Origin: Tatumella terrea
GTDB taxonomy: Bacteria > Pseudomonadota > Gammaproteobacteria > Enterobacterales > Enterobacteriaceae
NCBI RefSeq assembly: GCF_039523755.1
Contig: NZ_BAAAFX010000013.1
Location: 414,320-478,319, forward strand
Direction of reading: 5' to 3'
Length of the DNA stretch: 64,000 nt
Of the stretch, positions 24,162 through 33,831 are shown piece after piece. The position numbers and the translations under genes were made by a program. Below the pieces are notes generated by a model. That model ran no database searches and was not told the DNA's origin. It saw only the letters and a list, made by a program, of their open reading frames with translations. The first letter of the stretch is position 1. Each line of letters opens with the position of its first letter.

Positions 24162-26027
24162 TTACAGGGCCTGCCAGCGTTCGATAGCCGCCAGAATCCC
24201 CTCAGCATCCAGCCCCAGGTCATGACGCACTTCATCCTGAGTCCCCTGCGAAATAAAGCGGTCAGGCAGCCCCAGGTTCAGTACTGGCGTCATGCGACGT
24301 ACCGCCATCAGGATCTCATTCACTCCGCTACCGGCCCCCCCACTGATGGTGCCTTCTTCCAGCGTCACCAGCATGTCATGGCTTTCCGCCAGTTCCAGCA
24401 CCAGAGCCTGATCCATAGGTTTCACGAAGCGCATATCGGCCAGGGTAGCATTCAGGGTTTCGGCCACGCTTTCGGCTTCAGGCAATAACGTCCCGAAGTT
24501 CAGAATAGCAATTTTCCCGCCCTGACGTTTCACGAGGCCTTTACCCAGCGGAAGCTGTTGCAGTGGCTCACTTTCCAGCCCGCGACCATTGCCACGCGGA
24601 TAGCGCACGGCACTTGGCCCCTGCTGATGGTGATAACCGGTATACAGCATATTCCGGCACTCATTTTCATCACTCGGTGTCATGATCACCAGGTCAGGAA
24701 TACAGCGCAGGAAGGCGATATCGAAGGCACCCTGGTGCGTCTGTCCGTCGGCACCGACAATGCCTCCGCGGTCAATGGCAAACAGCACCGGCAATTTCTG
24801 AATAGCCACATCATGAATCAACTGATCGTAGGCGCGCTGCAGGAAGGTCGAGTAAATGGCCACCACCGGTTTATAGCCGCCGATAGCCATCCCTGCGGCA
24901 AAGGTCACCGCATGCTGTTCGGCAATGGCGACATCAAAATATTGCTGCGGATATTCGCGGGAAAAACGGACCATTCCGGACCCTTCGCGCATCGCAGGGG
25001 TGATCCCCATCAGCTTATCATCCTGCGCAGCCATCTCACACAGCCAGTCGCCGAAGATTTTGGAGTAGGTTGGTATACCGCCTTTGCTCTCAGGCAAAGC
25101 ACCGCTGGCCGGGTCGAATTTGGGCACCGCATGCCAGGCGATAGGGTCCTGCTCCGCGGGCGCGTAGCCTTTCCCTTTGCGGGTAATAATATGCAGAAAT
25201 TGCGGGCCGGTCAGCTCACGCATATTGGTCAGGGTACTGACCAGTGTCAGCACATCATGACCGTCGACCGGACCGATATAATTAAAGCCAAGCTCCTCGA
25301 ATAAGGTGCCGGGGGAAACCATCCCTTTCAGATGTTCTTCGGTACGTTTCACCAGCTCTTTGATCGGCGGAAGGCCGGTCAGCACACGTTTGCCGCTTTC
25401 CCGCAACCGTGAATAGGTTTTTCCGGAGAGGATCTGAGCCACCCGGTTATTCAGTGCACCGACATTCTCTGAAATCGACATATCGTTATCATTCAGGATC
25501 ACCAGCATATCCGGTTTGATATCGCCGGCATGGTTCATGGCTTCAAAGGCCATACCTGCGGTGATGGCACCGTCACCTATCACACAGACGGTGCGGCGTC
25601 CTGCGGCTTCTTTTTCTGCGGCCACCGCCATGCCCAGTCCGGCACTGATCGATGTTGATGAATGACCAACACTCAGTACGTCGTGTTCACTCTCATCGCG
25701 CCACGGAAACGGGTGCAGCCCGTTTTTCTGACGGATAGTACCGATGCGATCACGACGGCCGGTCAGGATCTTGTGCGGATAGGCCTGATGACCAACATCC
25801 CAGACCAGATGATCGAACGGGGTGTTGTAAACATAGTGCAGAGCGACCGTCAGTTCGACGACCCCCAGTCCGGAGGCAAAATGCCCGCTGGACTGGCTGA
25901 CACTGTCGAGCAGGTATTGACGCAGCTCCCCGCACAGGGCAGGGAGCTTCTCTTTTGGCAATAGACGTAATTCCTGCACTGTGCTTGCCAGCGCCAGTGT
26001 CGGGTATTGGGTGGTATCAAAACTCAT
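24162..26027 (-). CDS. dxs: 1-deoxy-D-xylulose-5-phosphate synthase Dxs
   Basis: Dxs makes 1-deoxyxylulose 5-phosphate from pyruvate and glyceraldehyde 3-phosphate, the first step of the non-mevalonate isoprenoid pathway and a source for thiamine and pyridoxal. The start at 26027 (MSFDTTQYPTLA) gives 621 residues (E. coli 620); an ATG at 26063 was rejected because it overlaps ispA and adds a tail. The thiamine diphosphate motif begins GDGAITAG and ends in LNDND; the transketolase-type domain has EQHAVTFAAGMA. It lies 19 bp after ispA. Confidence 0.98.
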   Translation of the reverse strand: MSFDTTQYPTLALASTVQELRLLPKEKLPALCGELRQYLLDSVSQSSGHFASGLGVVELTVALHYVYNTPFDHLVWDVGHQAYPHKILTGRRDRIGTIRQKNGLHPFPWRDESEHDVLSVGHSSTSISAGLGMAVAAEKEAAGRRTVCVIGDGAITAGMAFEAMNHAGDIKPDMLVILNDNDMSISENVGALNNRVAQILSGKTYSRLRESGKRVLTGLPPIKELVKRTEEHLKGMVSPGTLFEELGFNYIGPVDGHDVLTLVSTLTNMRELTGPQFLHIITRKGKGYAPAEQDPIAWHAVPKFDPASGALPESKGGIPTYSKIFGDWLCEMAAQDDKLMGITPAMREGSGMVRFSREYPQQYFDVAIAEQHAVTFAAGMAIGGYKPVVAIYSTFLQRAYDQLIHDVAIQKLPVLFAIDRGGIVGADGQTHQGAFDIAFLRCIPDLVIMTPSDENECRNMLYTGYHHQQGPSAVRYPRGNGRGLESEPLQQLPLGKGLVKRQGGKIAILNFGTLLPEAESVAETLNATLADMRFVKPMDQALVLELAESHDMLVTLEEGTISGGAGSGVNEILMAVRRMTPVLNLGLPDRFISQGTQDEVRHDLGLDAEGILAAIERWQAL

Positions 26028-26046
26028 CAGTGACTCATTATGGATG

Positions 26047-26946
26047 TTATTTATCACGTTCAATTATATAGCCCGCCAGCGCCCGTAATGAGGCGGTATC
26101 GAAAGATTTTCCGGCGAGCTTATCCAATGCATCCGTGGCTTCCTGGCAGAGCAGGCGGGCCTTTTCGCGTGCGCCTTCCAGGCCAAGCAGGGCCGGGTAG
26201 GTGCTTTTTCCCAGGGCAATATCGGCCCCCTGGCGTTTACCGATCACCTCGGTATCGCCGACAACATCGAGGATGTCATCCTGAACCTGAAAAGCCAGTC
26301 CGATAGCACTGGCATAGCGGTCAAGTTCCGGCAGCAGTGCCTGACCTTTTTCCCCGGCGCAACAGGCACCGAGTCTGACCGCCGCACGGATCAATGCCCC
26401 GGTTTTATGGCGGTGGATAGTCTCAAGCGCGTCCAGTCCCACGGACTGACCTTCAGCCGCTAAATCCAGCGCCTGTCCGCCACACATACCTGCAGCACCA
26501 CTGGCTGCGGCGAGCTCAGAAATCATCGCCAGCCGGGCGTCTGCAGTGACTCCCTGCATCGGATGAGTACTCAGGGCAGTAAAGGCCAGTGTCTGTAAGG
26601 CATCACCGGCAAGAATAGCGGTATCTTCACCGAACGCGATATGACAGGTGGGCTGCCCCCGCCGTAATGCATCATCATCCATCGCGGGCAGATCATCATG
26701 AATCAGAGAGTAGGCATGGATACATTCAATGGCTGCGGCAGGGACATCCAGTACCGGCAGCGGAACTCCCAGCATATGACCGGTCGCATAGACCAGAAAC
26801 GGACGCATGCGCTTACCGCCTAACAGTACGCCGTGCTCCATTGCATTCACCAGAGGAGAACTCTGAAAGGGCAGGTCATTAAGTAATCGGATTAATGTGT
26901 TATCCACCCGCTCACGATAGGTGGCCAGTAATGTCGACAAATCCAT
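26047..26946 (-). CDS. ispA: Farnesyl diphosphate synthase IspA
   Basis: IspA condenses isopentenyl diphosphate with dimethylallyl and geranyl diphosphates to give farnesyl diphosphate. The 299 residues equal E. coli. The first aspartate-rich motif is DDLPAMDDD around 84-92 and the second is DDILDVVGD around 223-231. The ATG overlaps the xseB stop by 1 nt. Operon xseB-ispA-dxs, as in E. coli. Confidence 0.98.
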   Translation of the reverse strand: MDLSTLLATYRERVDNTLIRLLNDLPFQSSPLVNAMEHGVLLGGKRMRPFLVYATGHMLGVPLPVLDVPAAAIECIHAYSLIHDDLPAMDDDALRRGQPTCHIAFGEDTAILAGDALQTLAFTALSTHPMQGVTADARLAMISELAAASGAAGMCGGQALDLAAEGQSVGLDALETIHRHKTGALIRAAVRLGACCAGEKGQALLPELDRYASAIGLAFQVQDDILDVVGDTEVIGKRQGADIALGKSTYPALLGLEGAREKARLLCQEATDALDKLAGKSFDTASLRALAGYIIERDK

Positions 26947-27188
26947 CAGTGACTGTCCGGGGTGAAGGCATTCAGTTCGGCAGTCTCATCCGGTTTCAGT
27001 AAGATCTGTACCCGTTGTTCGGCTTTCTGTAATGTTTGCTGGCCGGTTTTGGCAAGCTTTACGCCTTTTTCAAACTCGTTCAGGGCTTCTTCTAATGGCA
27101 ATTCCCCCCCTTCCAGACGACGGACAATGCTTTCCAGCTCCTGCAGCGCTTGCTCAAAGCTGACAGAAGGTTCGGTTTTTTTAGGCAT
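26946..27188 (-). CDS. xseB: Exodeoxyribonuclease VII small subunit XseB
   Basis: XseB is the small helical subunit of single-strand exonuclease VII; the large subunit is outside the window. The ATG at 27188 (MPKKTEPSVSFEQAL) gives 80 residues, the E. coli length; a GTG three codons earlier is possible but less consistent. ELESIVRRLEGGELPLEEAL is the family signature. It heads the xseB-ispA-dxs operon and is divergent from thiI. Confidence 0.97.
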   Translation of the reverse strand: MPKKTEPSVSFEQALQELESIVRRLEGGELPLEEALNEFEKGVKLAKTGQQTLQKAEQRVQILLKPDETAELNAFTPDSH

Positions 27189-27427
27189 AGTAGACACCGG
27201 CTCAACGATTTATATATTCAATTGTAATCACTTATGGTAGCTGACCACAAACGATTAGCAAAATGATCAATGTGGCAGAGGTTGCAGAAGCAGAGTCGCA
27301 ACAAAGATGATATACTCTCGCATCCTGGATGCGGGACACCACCTGTCGCTGTCCGCCATTCTCTGATTTTAACAGTTAAGTGTGTAAGTTATTAACACTT
27401 ATTTTCCCTGAATAAGCCTGTGCCACC

Positions 27428-28876
27428 ATGAAGTTTATCATAAAACTGTTTCCGGAAATCACGATTAAAAGCCAGTCTGTACGGCTGCGTTTTATTAAAA
27501 TCCTCAACGGAAATATTCGCAATATCCTGAAAACCGTCGACGAAGAGATTAAAGTTGTTCGTCACTGGGACCACATTGTCGTCCGTTCTAAAAATGAAGC
27601 GCTGAAACCGGCCATTGCCGAAGAACTGACGCGTATCCCCGGGATCCATCATATCCTGGCGGTGGAAGAACATACTTACACCGATATGCACGATATCTTT
27701 GAGCAGACGCTGGCATTAAACCGTGAGCGACTGGAAGGTAAAACATTCTGCGTCCGTGCGAAACGCCGCGGCAAACAAGAGTTCAGCTCGCAGGATGTTG
27801 AGCGTTATGTCGGCGGCGGACTGAACCAGCATATCCCGACAGCCTCTGTCCGGTTAACCTGTCCGGAAGTGACGGTTAACCTGGAGATCGATGATGATCG
27901 TCTGTTGCTGGTGACCGAACGCTATGAAGGTCTCGGCGGTTTCCCTATCGGGACGCAGGACGATGTCTTATCGCTGCTTTCCGGCGGGTTCGACTCCGGG
28001 GTATCCAGCTATATGCTGATGCGTCGCGGATGCCGTGTGCACTACTGCTTCTTCAATCTCGGTGGGGCGGCCCATGAGATTGGTGTCCGTCAGGTCGCTC
28101 ATTATCTCTGGACCCGGTATGGTCGTTCGCACCGTGTCCGCTTTGTTGCCATCGACTTTGAACCGGTGGTCGGTGCTATCCTCGAAAATATCGAAGACGG
28201 CCAGATGGGCGTTGTGCTTAAGCGTATGATGGTCCGTGCCGCTTCCATGGTGGCAGAGCGCTATGGTGTGCAGGCGCTGGTGACCGGTGAAGCTCTCGGT
28301 CAGGTCTCCAGCCAGACACTGACCAATCTGCGCTTAATTGATAATGCCAGTGACACCCTGATCCTGCGCCCGCTGATCTCTCATGATAAAGAGCAAATCA
28401 TTGATGTGGCGCGTAAGATCGGCACAGAAGATTTTGCCCGTACCATGCCGGAATACTGTGGGGTGATCTCTAAAAGTCCGACAGTGAAAGCGCTGAAGAG
28501 TAAGATCCTGGCCGAAGAAGAAAACTTCGATTTCGGCATACTGGAAAAAGTGGTCGAAGAGGCCAACAATCTGGACATCCGTGAGATCGCCGAACAAGCG
28601 GCCCGCGACGTGGTTGAGATTGAAACGGTAGATGCGTTCGGTGAAAACGACAGTATCCTGGATATCCGGTCGGTCGATGAATACGAAGAAAGCCCGCTGC
28701 AGGCGGGAAATGTCGAGATCAAATCGCTGCCGTTTTATAAGCTTGGTAGTCAGTTTGCCGATCTTGACCAGAGTCGTACCTGGCTGCTGTACTGTGATCG
28801 GGGGGTAATGAGCCGCCTGCAGGCGCTTTACCTGCATGAGCAGGGCTATACGAATGTGAAAGTGTATCGTCCTTAA
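27428..28876 (+). CDS. thiI: tRNA 4-thiouridine synthase / thiamine sulfur carrier enzyme ThiI
   Basis: ThiI adenylates uridine-8 of tRNA and transfers sulfur from IscS; it also serves thiazole synthesis. The 482 residues equal E. coli. A ferredoxin-like/THUMP region occupies about 1-165, the PP-loop SGGFDSGVSSY is near 189, the conserved Cys344 lies in EYCGVISKSP, and the C-terminal rhodanese domain has the active Cys456 in LLYCDRGVMSRL. It is divergent from xseB. Confidence 0.98.
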   Translation: MKFIIKLFPEITIKSQSVRLRFIKILNGNIRNILKTVDEEIKVVRHWDHIVVRSKNEALKPAIAEELTRIPGIHHILAVEEHTYTDMHDIFEQTLALNRERLEGKTFCVRAKRRGKQEFSSQDVERYVGGGLNQHIPTASVRLTCPEVTVNLEIDDDRLLLVTERYEGLGGFPIGTQDDVLSLLSGGFDSGVSSYMLMRRGCRVHYCFFNLGGAAHEIGVRQVAHYLWTRYGRSHRVRFVAIDFEPVVGAILENIEDGQMGVVLKRMMVRAASMVAERYGVQALVTGEALGQVSSQTLTNLRLIDNASDTLILRPLISHDKEQIIDVARKIGTEDFARTMPEYCGVISKSPTVKALKSKILAEEENFDFGILEKVVEEANNLDIREIAEQAARDVVEIETVDAFGENDSILDIRSVDEYEESPLQAGNVEIKSLPFYKLGSQFADLDQSRTWLLYCDRGVMSRLQALYLHEQGYTNVKVYRP

Positions 28877-28891
28877 CGCCCGGTAAACGAT

Positions 28892-28927
28892 AAAGCCCGT
28901 GATAATGTTAATTATCGCGGGCTTTTT
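28892..28927. terminator. Bidirectional terminator between thiI and yajL
   Basis: A 15-bp stem (AAAGCCCG then TGATAAT, paired with ATTATCG and CGGGCTTT) with a short GTTA loop fills the gap between two convergent genes. A run of Ts follows on the plus strand, and the left side is A-rich. Confidence 0.9.
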
Positions 28928-28931
28928 TATT

Positions 28932-29531
28932 TCAGCTTTCCTGGTAGTTATAGATCCCCGGGGCCAGGACCAGCGGTTCAGCCACCTCCCGGGCTTTGTC
29001 AGTACCGGCCAGCAGATCAATCAGTTTCAGCGCAAAATCGAATGTGGTCCCCGGCCCCTGACTGGTCAGCAGATTTACCCGCGGGTCCCAGACGACCCTG
29101 CGTTCGATCCACTGTTTTTCCGGAATACTTTCACGCAGGCCCGGGAACCCGGTCATATTTCCGTCCGGAAAAAGCTCATGGGCCGCCAGCACCAGCGCCG
29201 GTGCGGCGCAGATGGCGGCGACAATCCGGTCGGTGGTCCGGTACTGACGGAGGGTTTCCAGCAGCAGAACACTGTCACCGAAAGTCTCCGCACCTTGCTG
29301 ACCTCCGGGCAGAACCAGCGCATCAAAAGGCTGATCCGCCACCGAAACCAGTGTGGTATCGCACTGTAATCGTACGCCACGGGAGCAGGTGATCAGCAGG
29401 TCACCCTGGCTTTCGACACTGGCGGTGGTGACATGAATGCCGGCCCTGACCAGCAGATCGATAACGGTAACGGCTTCAGTTTCTTCACTGCCATGCGCCA
29501 GACAAACCAGCACTGATTTTTGGGTGCCCAT
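28932..29531 (-). CDS. yajL: YajL, DJ-1/PfpI-family protein (Parkinsonism DJ-1 homologue)
   Basis: YajL is a cytoplasmic oxidative-stress protein described as chaperone and protein/nucleotide deglycase, though the deglycase activity is debated. The 199-residue protein (E. coli 196) has LAHGSEETEAVTVIDLLVRAG at the N-terminus and the nucleophile elbow with Cys108 in AAICAAPAL. GGAG is 7 bp before the ATG. The start lies 47 bp inside the 3' end of panE, so the two are likely co-transcribed. Confidence 0.95.
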   Translation of the reverse strand: MGTQKSVLVCLAHGSEETEAVTVIDLLVRAGIHVTTASVESQGDLLITCSRGVRLQCDTTLVSVADQPFDALVLPGGQQGAETFGDSVLLLETLRQYRTTDRIVAAICAAPALVLAAHELFPDGNMTGFPGLRESIPEKQWIERRVVWDPRVNLLTSQGPGTTFDFALKLIDLLAGTDKAREVAEPLVLAPGIYNYQES

Positions 29532-30405
29532 CGGCCGACTCCTTTGTTTTTACTCTCTGATATAATTCGCGATTAGCGGGGACAGCAATACCATACCCGA
29601 CGGCCTTCCTCAGCAGATAGCCGGTGATATAGTCTATTTCGGTGCGACGTCCGGTGCGGATATCCTGCAGCATGGAGGAATAGTTAGCGGCACTGTTTTG
29701 CATAACATGGGTAACACTCTGCTGCAGTTGCCGGGCATCGGCGTGCATGCCTCCACGGTTCATCACCGTCGCGATCTCCTCACAGAGCGTGGTAATTTCC
29801 CCGCTGTACTGCAGGAGTTCACCGTTAGGGCAATCGTATTTGATGCTGAGCGGATTGATCACACAATTGATGGCCAGTTTATTCCAGCAGGCAGGCAGAA
29901 TATCGTTATGCCAGGCCACTTCCGGTAATGCCTCGTGCAGCAGATCAGCCAGCGGACTGAGGAGGTTTTCATCGCAGGCAACCGGCCCGAGATGGGTGAC
30001 CCCGTGGGCAACATGGATAACGCGTCCCTGATGACGCCAGGCGGAATGTGTCGTAATCGCCCGCAGAATGGTCTGCGGCAGGGGCGGCAACTCATCGATG
30101 ACCCCCATCCCGTTATGCATCAGCACGATAGTACAGTGCGGTGGCAGCAGGGGCTGTATTTGCAGGACGGCAGACGATATCTGCGCGGCTTTTAGCGTGA
30201 CTAGCAGCAACTCACTGTCTGCCAGCCATTGCGGGTCATTGGCCGGAAAACTGTGACGATGCCTCTCTCCGTCAGGGGCGGTGATATGGACCGTCATCGA
30301 CGGCTGTGCGCTGCGCAGCCACCCCTGAACCTCGTGTCCCTGACGGTGTAAAGCTGACACCCAGAGTTGTCCCAGGGCACCACACCCCAGTACCGTAATC
30401 TTCAT
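29485..30405 (-). CDS. panE: 2-dehydropantoate 2-reductase PanE
   Basis: PanE reduces ketopantoate to pantoate with NADPH for coenzyme A synthesis. The 306-residue protein (E. coli 303) starts MKITVLGCGALGQLW, a Rossmann GxGxxG motif. The catalytic lysine region is CWNKLAINCVINPLS around 170-185, and IDYITGYLLRKAVGYGI is near 258. It is divergent from yajQ and overlaps yajL by 47 bp at its end. Confidence 0.97.
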   Translation of the reverse strand: MKITVLGCGALGQLWVSALHRQGHEVQGWLRSAQPSMTVHITAPDGERHRHSFPANDPQWLADSELLLVTLKAAQISSAVLQIQPLLPPHCTIVLMHNGMGVIDELPPLPQTILRAITTHSAWRHQGRVIHVAHGVTHLGPVACDENLLSPLADLLHEALPEVAWHNDILPACWNKLAINCVINPLSIKYDCPNGELLQYSGEITTLCEEIATVMNRGGMHADARQLQQSVTHVMQNSAANYSSMLQDIRTGRRTEIDYITGYLLRKAVGYGIAVPANRELYQRVKTKESADGHPKISAGLSGAWQ

Positions 30406-30538
30406 AATAACTCCCGGATAGCCGGCGACAAAAATACCGGTTTTCGTTGCCGGGTCTGATGTTTTCAGGACTCAGGCATTTTTTTACCGCGTCGATCTGC
30501 GTATTATGCATGGCAAAACCGACTCAGGAGAAGAGAAT

Positions 30539-31030
30539 ATGCCATCTTTCGATATTGTTTCTGAAGTTGAACTTCAGGAAGTGCGCAATGCGGTAGAAAA
30601 TGCCAGCCGTGAATTATCTACCCGTTTTGATTTTCGTAACGTGGTAGCCGCGGTTGAATTAAACGAAAAAAATGAAACCATTAAGATCAGTTCGGAATCT
30701 GATTTTCAGGTGAAACAACTGGTGGATATTCTGCGTGAAAAATTACTGAAACGCGGAATTGAAGGTGCAGCACTGGAAGTGCCTGACGAGATCGAACACA
30801 GCGGCAAAAGCTGGTCAGTGGACGCGAAACTGAAAAAGGGCATCGAAACGGATGTCGCCAAAAAAATCGTAAAACTGATCAAAGACAGCAAGCTGAAAGT
30901 CCAGACGCAGATCCAGGGCGAGTCACTGCGGGTGACCGGAAAATCCCGCGATGACCTGCAAGGTGCGATGGCACTGGTTCGCGGCGGCAATCTGGGCCAG
31001 CCTTTCCAGTTTAAAAACTTCCGCGATTAA
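30539..31030 (+). CDS. yajQ: YajQ, nucleotide-binding protein (UPF0234)
   Basis: The start at 30539 (MPSFDIVSEVELQEV) gives 163 residues, the E. coli length, and follows CAGGAGAAG. YajQ proteins have two ferredoxin-like folds and bind nucleotides; the Xanthomonas relative senses cyclic di-GMP. The signature ENASRELSTRFDFRN is visible near residue 20. An upstream ATG at 30506 is not used in the family. A strong terminator follows. Confidence 0.97.
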   Translation: MPSFDIVSEVELQEVRNAVENASRELSTRFDFRNVVAAVELNEKNETIKISSESDFQVKQLVDILREKLLKRGIEGAALEVPDEIEHSGKSWSVDAKLKKGIETDVAKKIVKLIKDSKLKVQTQIQGESLRVTGKSRDDLQGAMALVRGGNLGQPFQFKNFRD

Positions 31031-31042
31031 CCCCTCCCTAAA

Positions 31043-31073
31043 AAAACGCGGCTTTCAGAAGCCGCGTTTTTTA
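31043..31073 (+). terminator. Rho-independent terminator of yajQ
   Basis: The 12-bp stem AAAACGCGGCTT/AAGCCGCGTTTT with a TCAG loop is flanked by A and T runs. It can serve convergent yajR as well. Confidence 0.93.
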
Positions 31074-31087
31074 TAACCGTGTGTGGA

Positions 31088-32467
31088 CTACACCTGCAGC
31101 GGCTGATACTCCGCAATAATCCTTTCCAGTGCCTCACGGCTGGTGACTTTACTGTCAATTTTTACATAGATGCTGTTTTCTTCCGGTACCATCATGACCG
31201 AGGAGACCCCTTCAACGGCAGATAACTTTTGCTCCAGACCCGGAGTATGGCGCAGTTGATCTGAGACCAGTCGCAGGCTGCTGACATACGGAGGCTCTTT
31301 CATGGTCAGGCTGACCAGCAGCCAGACCACCGCCAGCAGGGTTCCGGCCAGGAAAACGGTTTGCGCATCCATATGGCCGAAGATCCAGCCCCCCAGGCTC
31401 CCCCCGATAGCCACGCCGATAAACTGGCTGGTGGAATAGACACCCATCGCCGTTCCTTTATAACCCGCGGGGGATTCTTTACTGATCAGTGAGGGAAGAA
31501 TGGCCTCCATCAGATTAAAACCGATAAAGAACACCTGAACACCGACGACCAGGGTCCAGAAGTGTGTGCCAGCCCCCCAGAGAATAATTTCAGCAATGAC
31601 CAGCAAGGCCACACAACTGATAAACACGGCTTTCATCCTGCGTTTGACTTCGGCAATGATGACAAAAGGCATCACCACCACAAACGCAATCAGCATGGTA
31701 ACGAAATAGACTTTCCAGTGCTGGGAGGCCGGGAATCCTGCGTTTTCAAACTGGCCGGGCAGGGCCACAAAACTGGACATCAGCAGGATGTGTAAGCAGA
31801 GAATACCGAAGTTCAGCTTCAGTAACCGCGGGCTGGCCAGTACCTTTTTAAAGCTGCCTTTTACCATCCCGGATTCACGGTTCAGCACATGATCTTTGGC
31901 GGAAGGGACAATGGCCAGCGTGATAAATATGCCGAGGGTCGCCAGTAGCGCAATCATCCAGAACAGCGCGTGCAGGCCAAGAATATGGGTGACGACCGGG
32001 CCAATAACCATGGCAATCGCAAAGGTCACCCCAAAACTGATCCCGATAAATGCCATCGCTTTGGTACGGTTCTGCTCGCGGGTCAGATCAGACAGCAGCG
32101 CCATCACTGCCGCGGCAATGGCTCCGGAGCCCTGTAAGGCGCGTCCGAGAATGATCCCCCAGATAGATTGCGTACAGGCAGCTATCACGCTACCCAGCAC
32201 AAATAACAACAGCCCTCCGACGATTAAGGGTTTACGGCCTATACGGTCAGACAGCAAACCGAACGGGATCTGGAATACGGCCTGAGCTAAACCATAGATG
32301 CCGATGGCTAAACCAATCAGCGCTTCGGAAGCCCCCTGCAGGGCCATACCATAGGTCGTTAATACGGGCAGCACCATAAACATACCCAGCATCCGTAGCG
32401 AAAAGACGGTGCCAAGCCCCCATGTAGCTCTCCGTTCCAGCGACGTCATTTTATTATCGTTCATCAA
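31088..32467 (-). CDS. yajR: YajR, major facilitator superfamily transporter with C-terminal YAM domain
   Basis: The 459-residue protein (E. coli 456) is a proton-driven drug:H+ antiporter-type MFS carrier of unknown substrate. Twelve hydrophobic helices fill about 15-390, with the MFS motif A FGLLSDRIGRKPLI around 69-82. The last 65 residues form the ferredoxin-like cytoplasmic YAM domain (SVMMVPEENSIYVKIDSKV). It is transcribed separately from the cyo operon, whose terminator lies just upstream. Confidence 0.95.
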   Translation of the reverse strand: MMNDNKMTSLERRATWGLGTVFSLRMLGMFMVLPVLTTYGMALQGASEALIGLAIGIYGLAQAVFQIPFGLLSDRIGRKPLIVGGLLLFVLGSVIAACTQSIWGIILGRALQGSGAIAAAVMALLSDLTREQNRTKAMAFIGISFGVTFAIAMVIGPVVTHILGLHALFWMIALLATLGIFITLAIVPSAKDHVLNRESGMVKGSFKKVLASPRLLKLNFGILCLHILLMSSFVALPGQFENAGFPASQHWKVYFVTMLIAFVVVMPFVIIAEVKRRMKAVFISCVALLVIAEIILWGAGTHFWTLVVGVQVFFIGFNLMEAILPSLISKESPAGYKGTAMGVYSTSQFIGVAIGGSLGGWIFGHMDAQTVFLAGTLLAVVWLLVSLTMKEPPYVSSLRLVSDQLRHTPGLEQKLSAVEGVSSVMMVPEENSIYVKIDSKVTSREALERIIAEYQPLQV

Positions 32468-32544
32468 AACCTCTTTTTATTGACCGACGCTATAGTAAGG
32501 TGCGTAACAAGCCCGGTAAAATAATACTTTACAAACAGAAGTAA

Positions 32545-32578
32545 CAAAAAAAGAAAAGGCGCGTATGTCGCGCCTTTT
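32545..32578 (-). terminator. Rho-independent terminator of the cyo operon
   Basis: The stem AAAAGGCGCG/CGCGCCTTTT with TATGT loop lies 20 bp beyond the cyoE stop; on the minus strand it is followed by a long T-rich run. Confidence 0.9.
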
Positions 32579-32598
32579 AGTTCTGACAGGGGAGGGAC

Positions 32599-33489
32599 TT
32601 ACCAGACGTAAGTCAGCAGGTCTCTGGACGTCGGGGTCATAAAATCGACCGACATCATGACGCTGAGAGCGGTAATGGCAACAATGGAGAAGACGAATAA
32701 TTTCCTGGCCCAGAGGCGATCATCATTGGTCCGCTTATAGCCCGAAAGGGCCATACCGAGCCACCAGAGACTTACCACCGCAGCAACCACCAGATACTTG
32801 TAACCCGCGTATCCGCCCAGAGAGAGCATCAACGTGGCTATCATAAATGCCAGAATATAAATGGTAATATGATGTTTCGCGACAGAGATCCCCTTCACCA
32901 CCGGCAATACCGGAATATTAGCCGCCTGGTAATCCTTAAACCGGTAGATGGCAATGGCATAGGAATGCGGCATTTGCCAGAGGCTAAAGATAGCCAGCAG
33001 GATCAGGGCACCGGCATCGAATTCATTCGATACGGCACAGTAACCGATCACCGGTGGCGCAGCCCCCGAAAGACTACCGATTAACGTGCCGTACACTGAA
33101 TGACGCTTCATATAGAGGCTATAGATGCCGACGTAGACGATGAAGCCAATCACTGACAACCACATGGCCAGTGGATTGGCACCAAAGTACAACATCATAA
33201 AGCCAGCAATACCCAGGAAGGTCGCATACACCAGGCTGGTTTTCGCGGAAATGAGTCCTTTTACAAGAACCCTGTTCTTTGTTCTCTCCATTTTCCGGTC
33301 GATATCCCGGTCGATCACGTTGTTAAACACACAACCTGATGCCACCACTAATGATACGCCGACCATGGAGGTGAGGAATAAGGTGTAATTAATACTGCCT
33401 TTGGAGGCCAGTAAAAACCCACCAACCACAGAAATTAGATTTCCGAAAATAATTCCTGGTTTTGTCACTTGCAGGTATTGCTTAATCAT
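32599..33489 (-). CDS. cyoE: Heme O synthase CyoE (protoheme IX farnesyltransferase)
   Basis: CyoE attaches farnesyl to heme b, giving the heme O of cytochrome bo3; its substrate farnesyl diphosphate comes from IspA encoded upstream. The 296 residues equal E. coli. UbiA-family motif NNVIDRDIDRKMERTKNR is around 56-73, and DYQAANIPVLPVVKG is the second conserved loop. About eight membrane helices are visible. It is the last gene of cyoABCDE. Confidence 0.98.
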   Translation of the reverse strand: MIKQYLQVTKPGIIFGNLISVVGGFLLASKGSINYTLFLTSMVGVSLVVASGCVFNNVIDRDIDRKMERTKNRVLVKGLISAKTSLVYATFLGIAGFMMLYFGANPLAMWLSVIGFIVYVGIYSLYMKRHSVYGTLIGSLSGAAPPVIGYCAVSNEFDAGALILLAIFSLWQMPHSYAIAIYRFKDYQAANIPVLPVVKGISVAKHHITIYILAFMIATLMLSLGGYAGYKYLVVAAVVSLWWLGMALSGYKRTNDDRLWARKLFVFSIVAITALSVMMSVDFMTPTSRDLLTYVW

Positions 33490-33501
33490 TACGTATAACT
33501 C

Positions 33502-33831
33502 TTAGTGGGGCATCATGTTGTAATTAAGGTTCCACATGATCCAGAGTGAGCCAACCACAACAATCAGGATAATGATTGCCGAGAAGACGATGGCCACCAG
33601 GTTCCAGCCCCCCTCTGACTTACGGTCCAGATGCAGGAAACAGACAAGATGAACGATCACCTGAACCACCGCACAAAGAACGACCACCACTAACGTCGTG
33701 CTTTTTTCTGCGCTACCCTCCATCACCATCCAGAACGGGATCCCCGTCAGGATGATGGAAAGAATAAAGCCCGTAATATAAGACTTCAGACTTCCGTGAG
33801 ACGCGCCATGTTCATTTACGGTATGACTCAT
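33502..33831 (-). CDS. cyoD: Cytochrome bo3 ubiquinol oxidase subunit IV CyoD
   Basis: The start at 33831 (MSHTVNEHGASHGSLKSY) gives 109 residues with three membrane helices, as in E. coli. The ATG overlaps the cyoC stop by one base (TAATG). The subunit assists assembly of the CuB site. A longer reading from 33912 would run into cyoC and was rejected. Confidence 0.97.
   Translation of the reverse strand: MSHTVNEHGASHGSLKSYITGFILSIILTGIPFWMVMEGSAEKSTTLVVVVLCAVVQVIVHLVCFLHLDRKSEGGWNLVAIVFSAIIILIVVVGSLWIMWNLNYNMMPH

Noticed and set aside
24558..25304. Plus-strand 248-codon frame inside dxs
   Set aside because: Antisense shadow of a high-confidence housekeeping gene.
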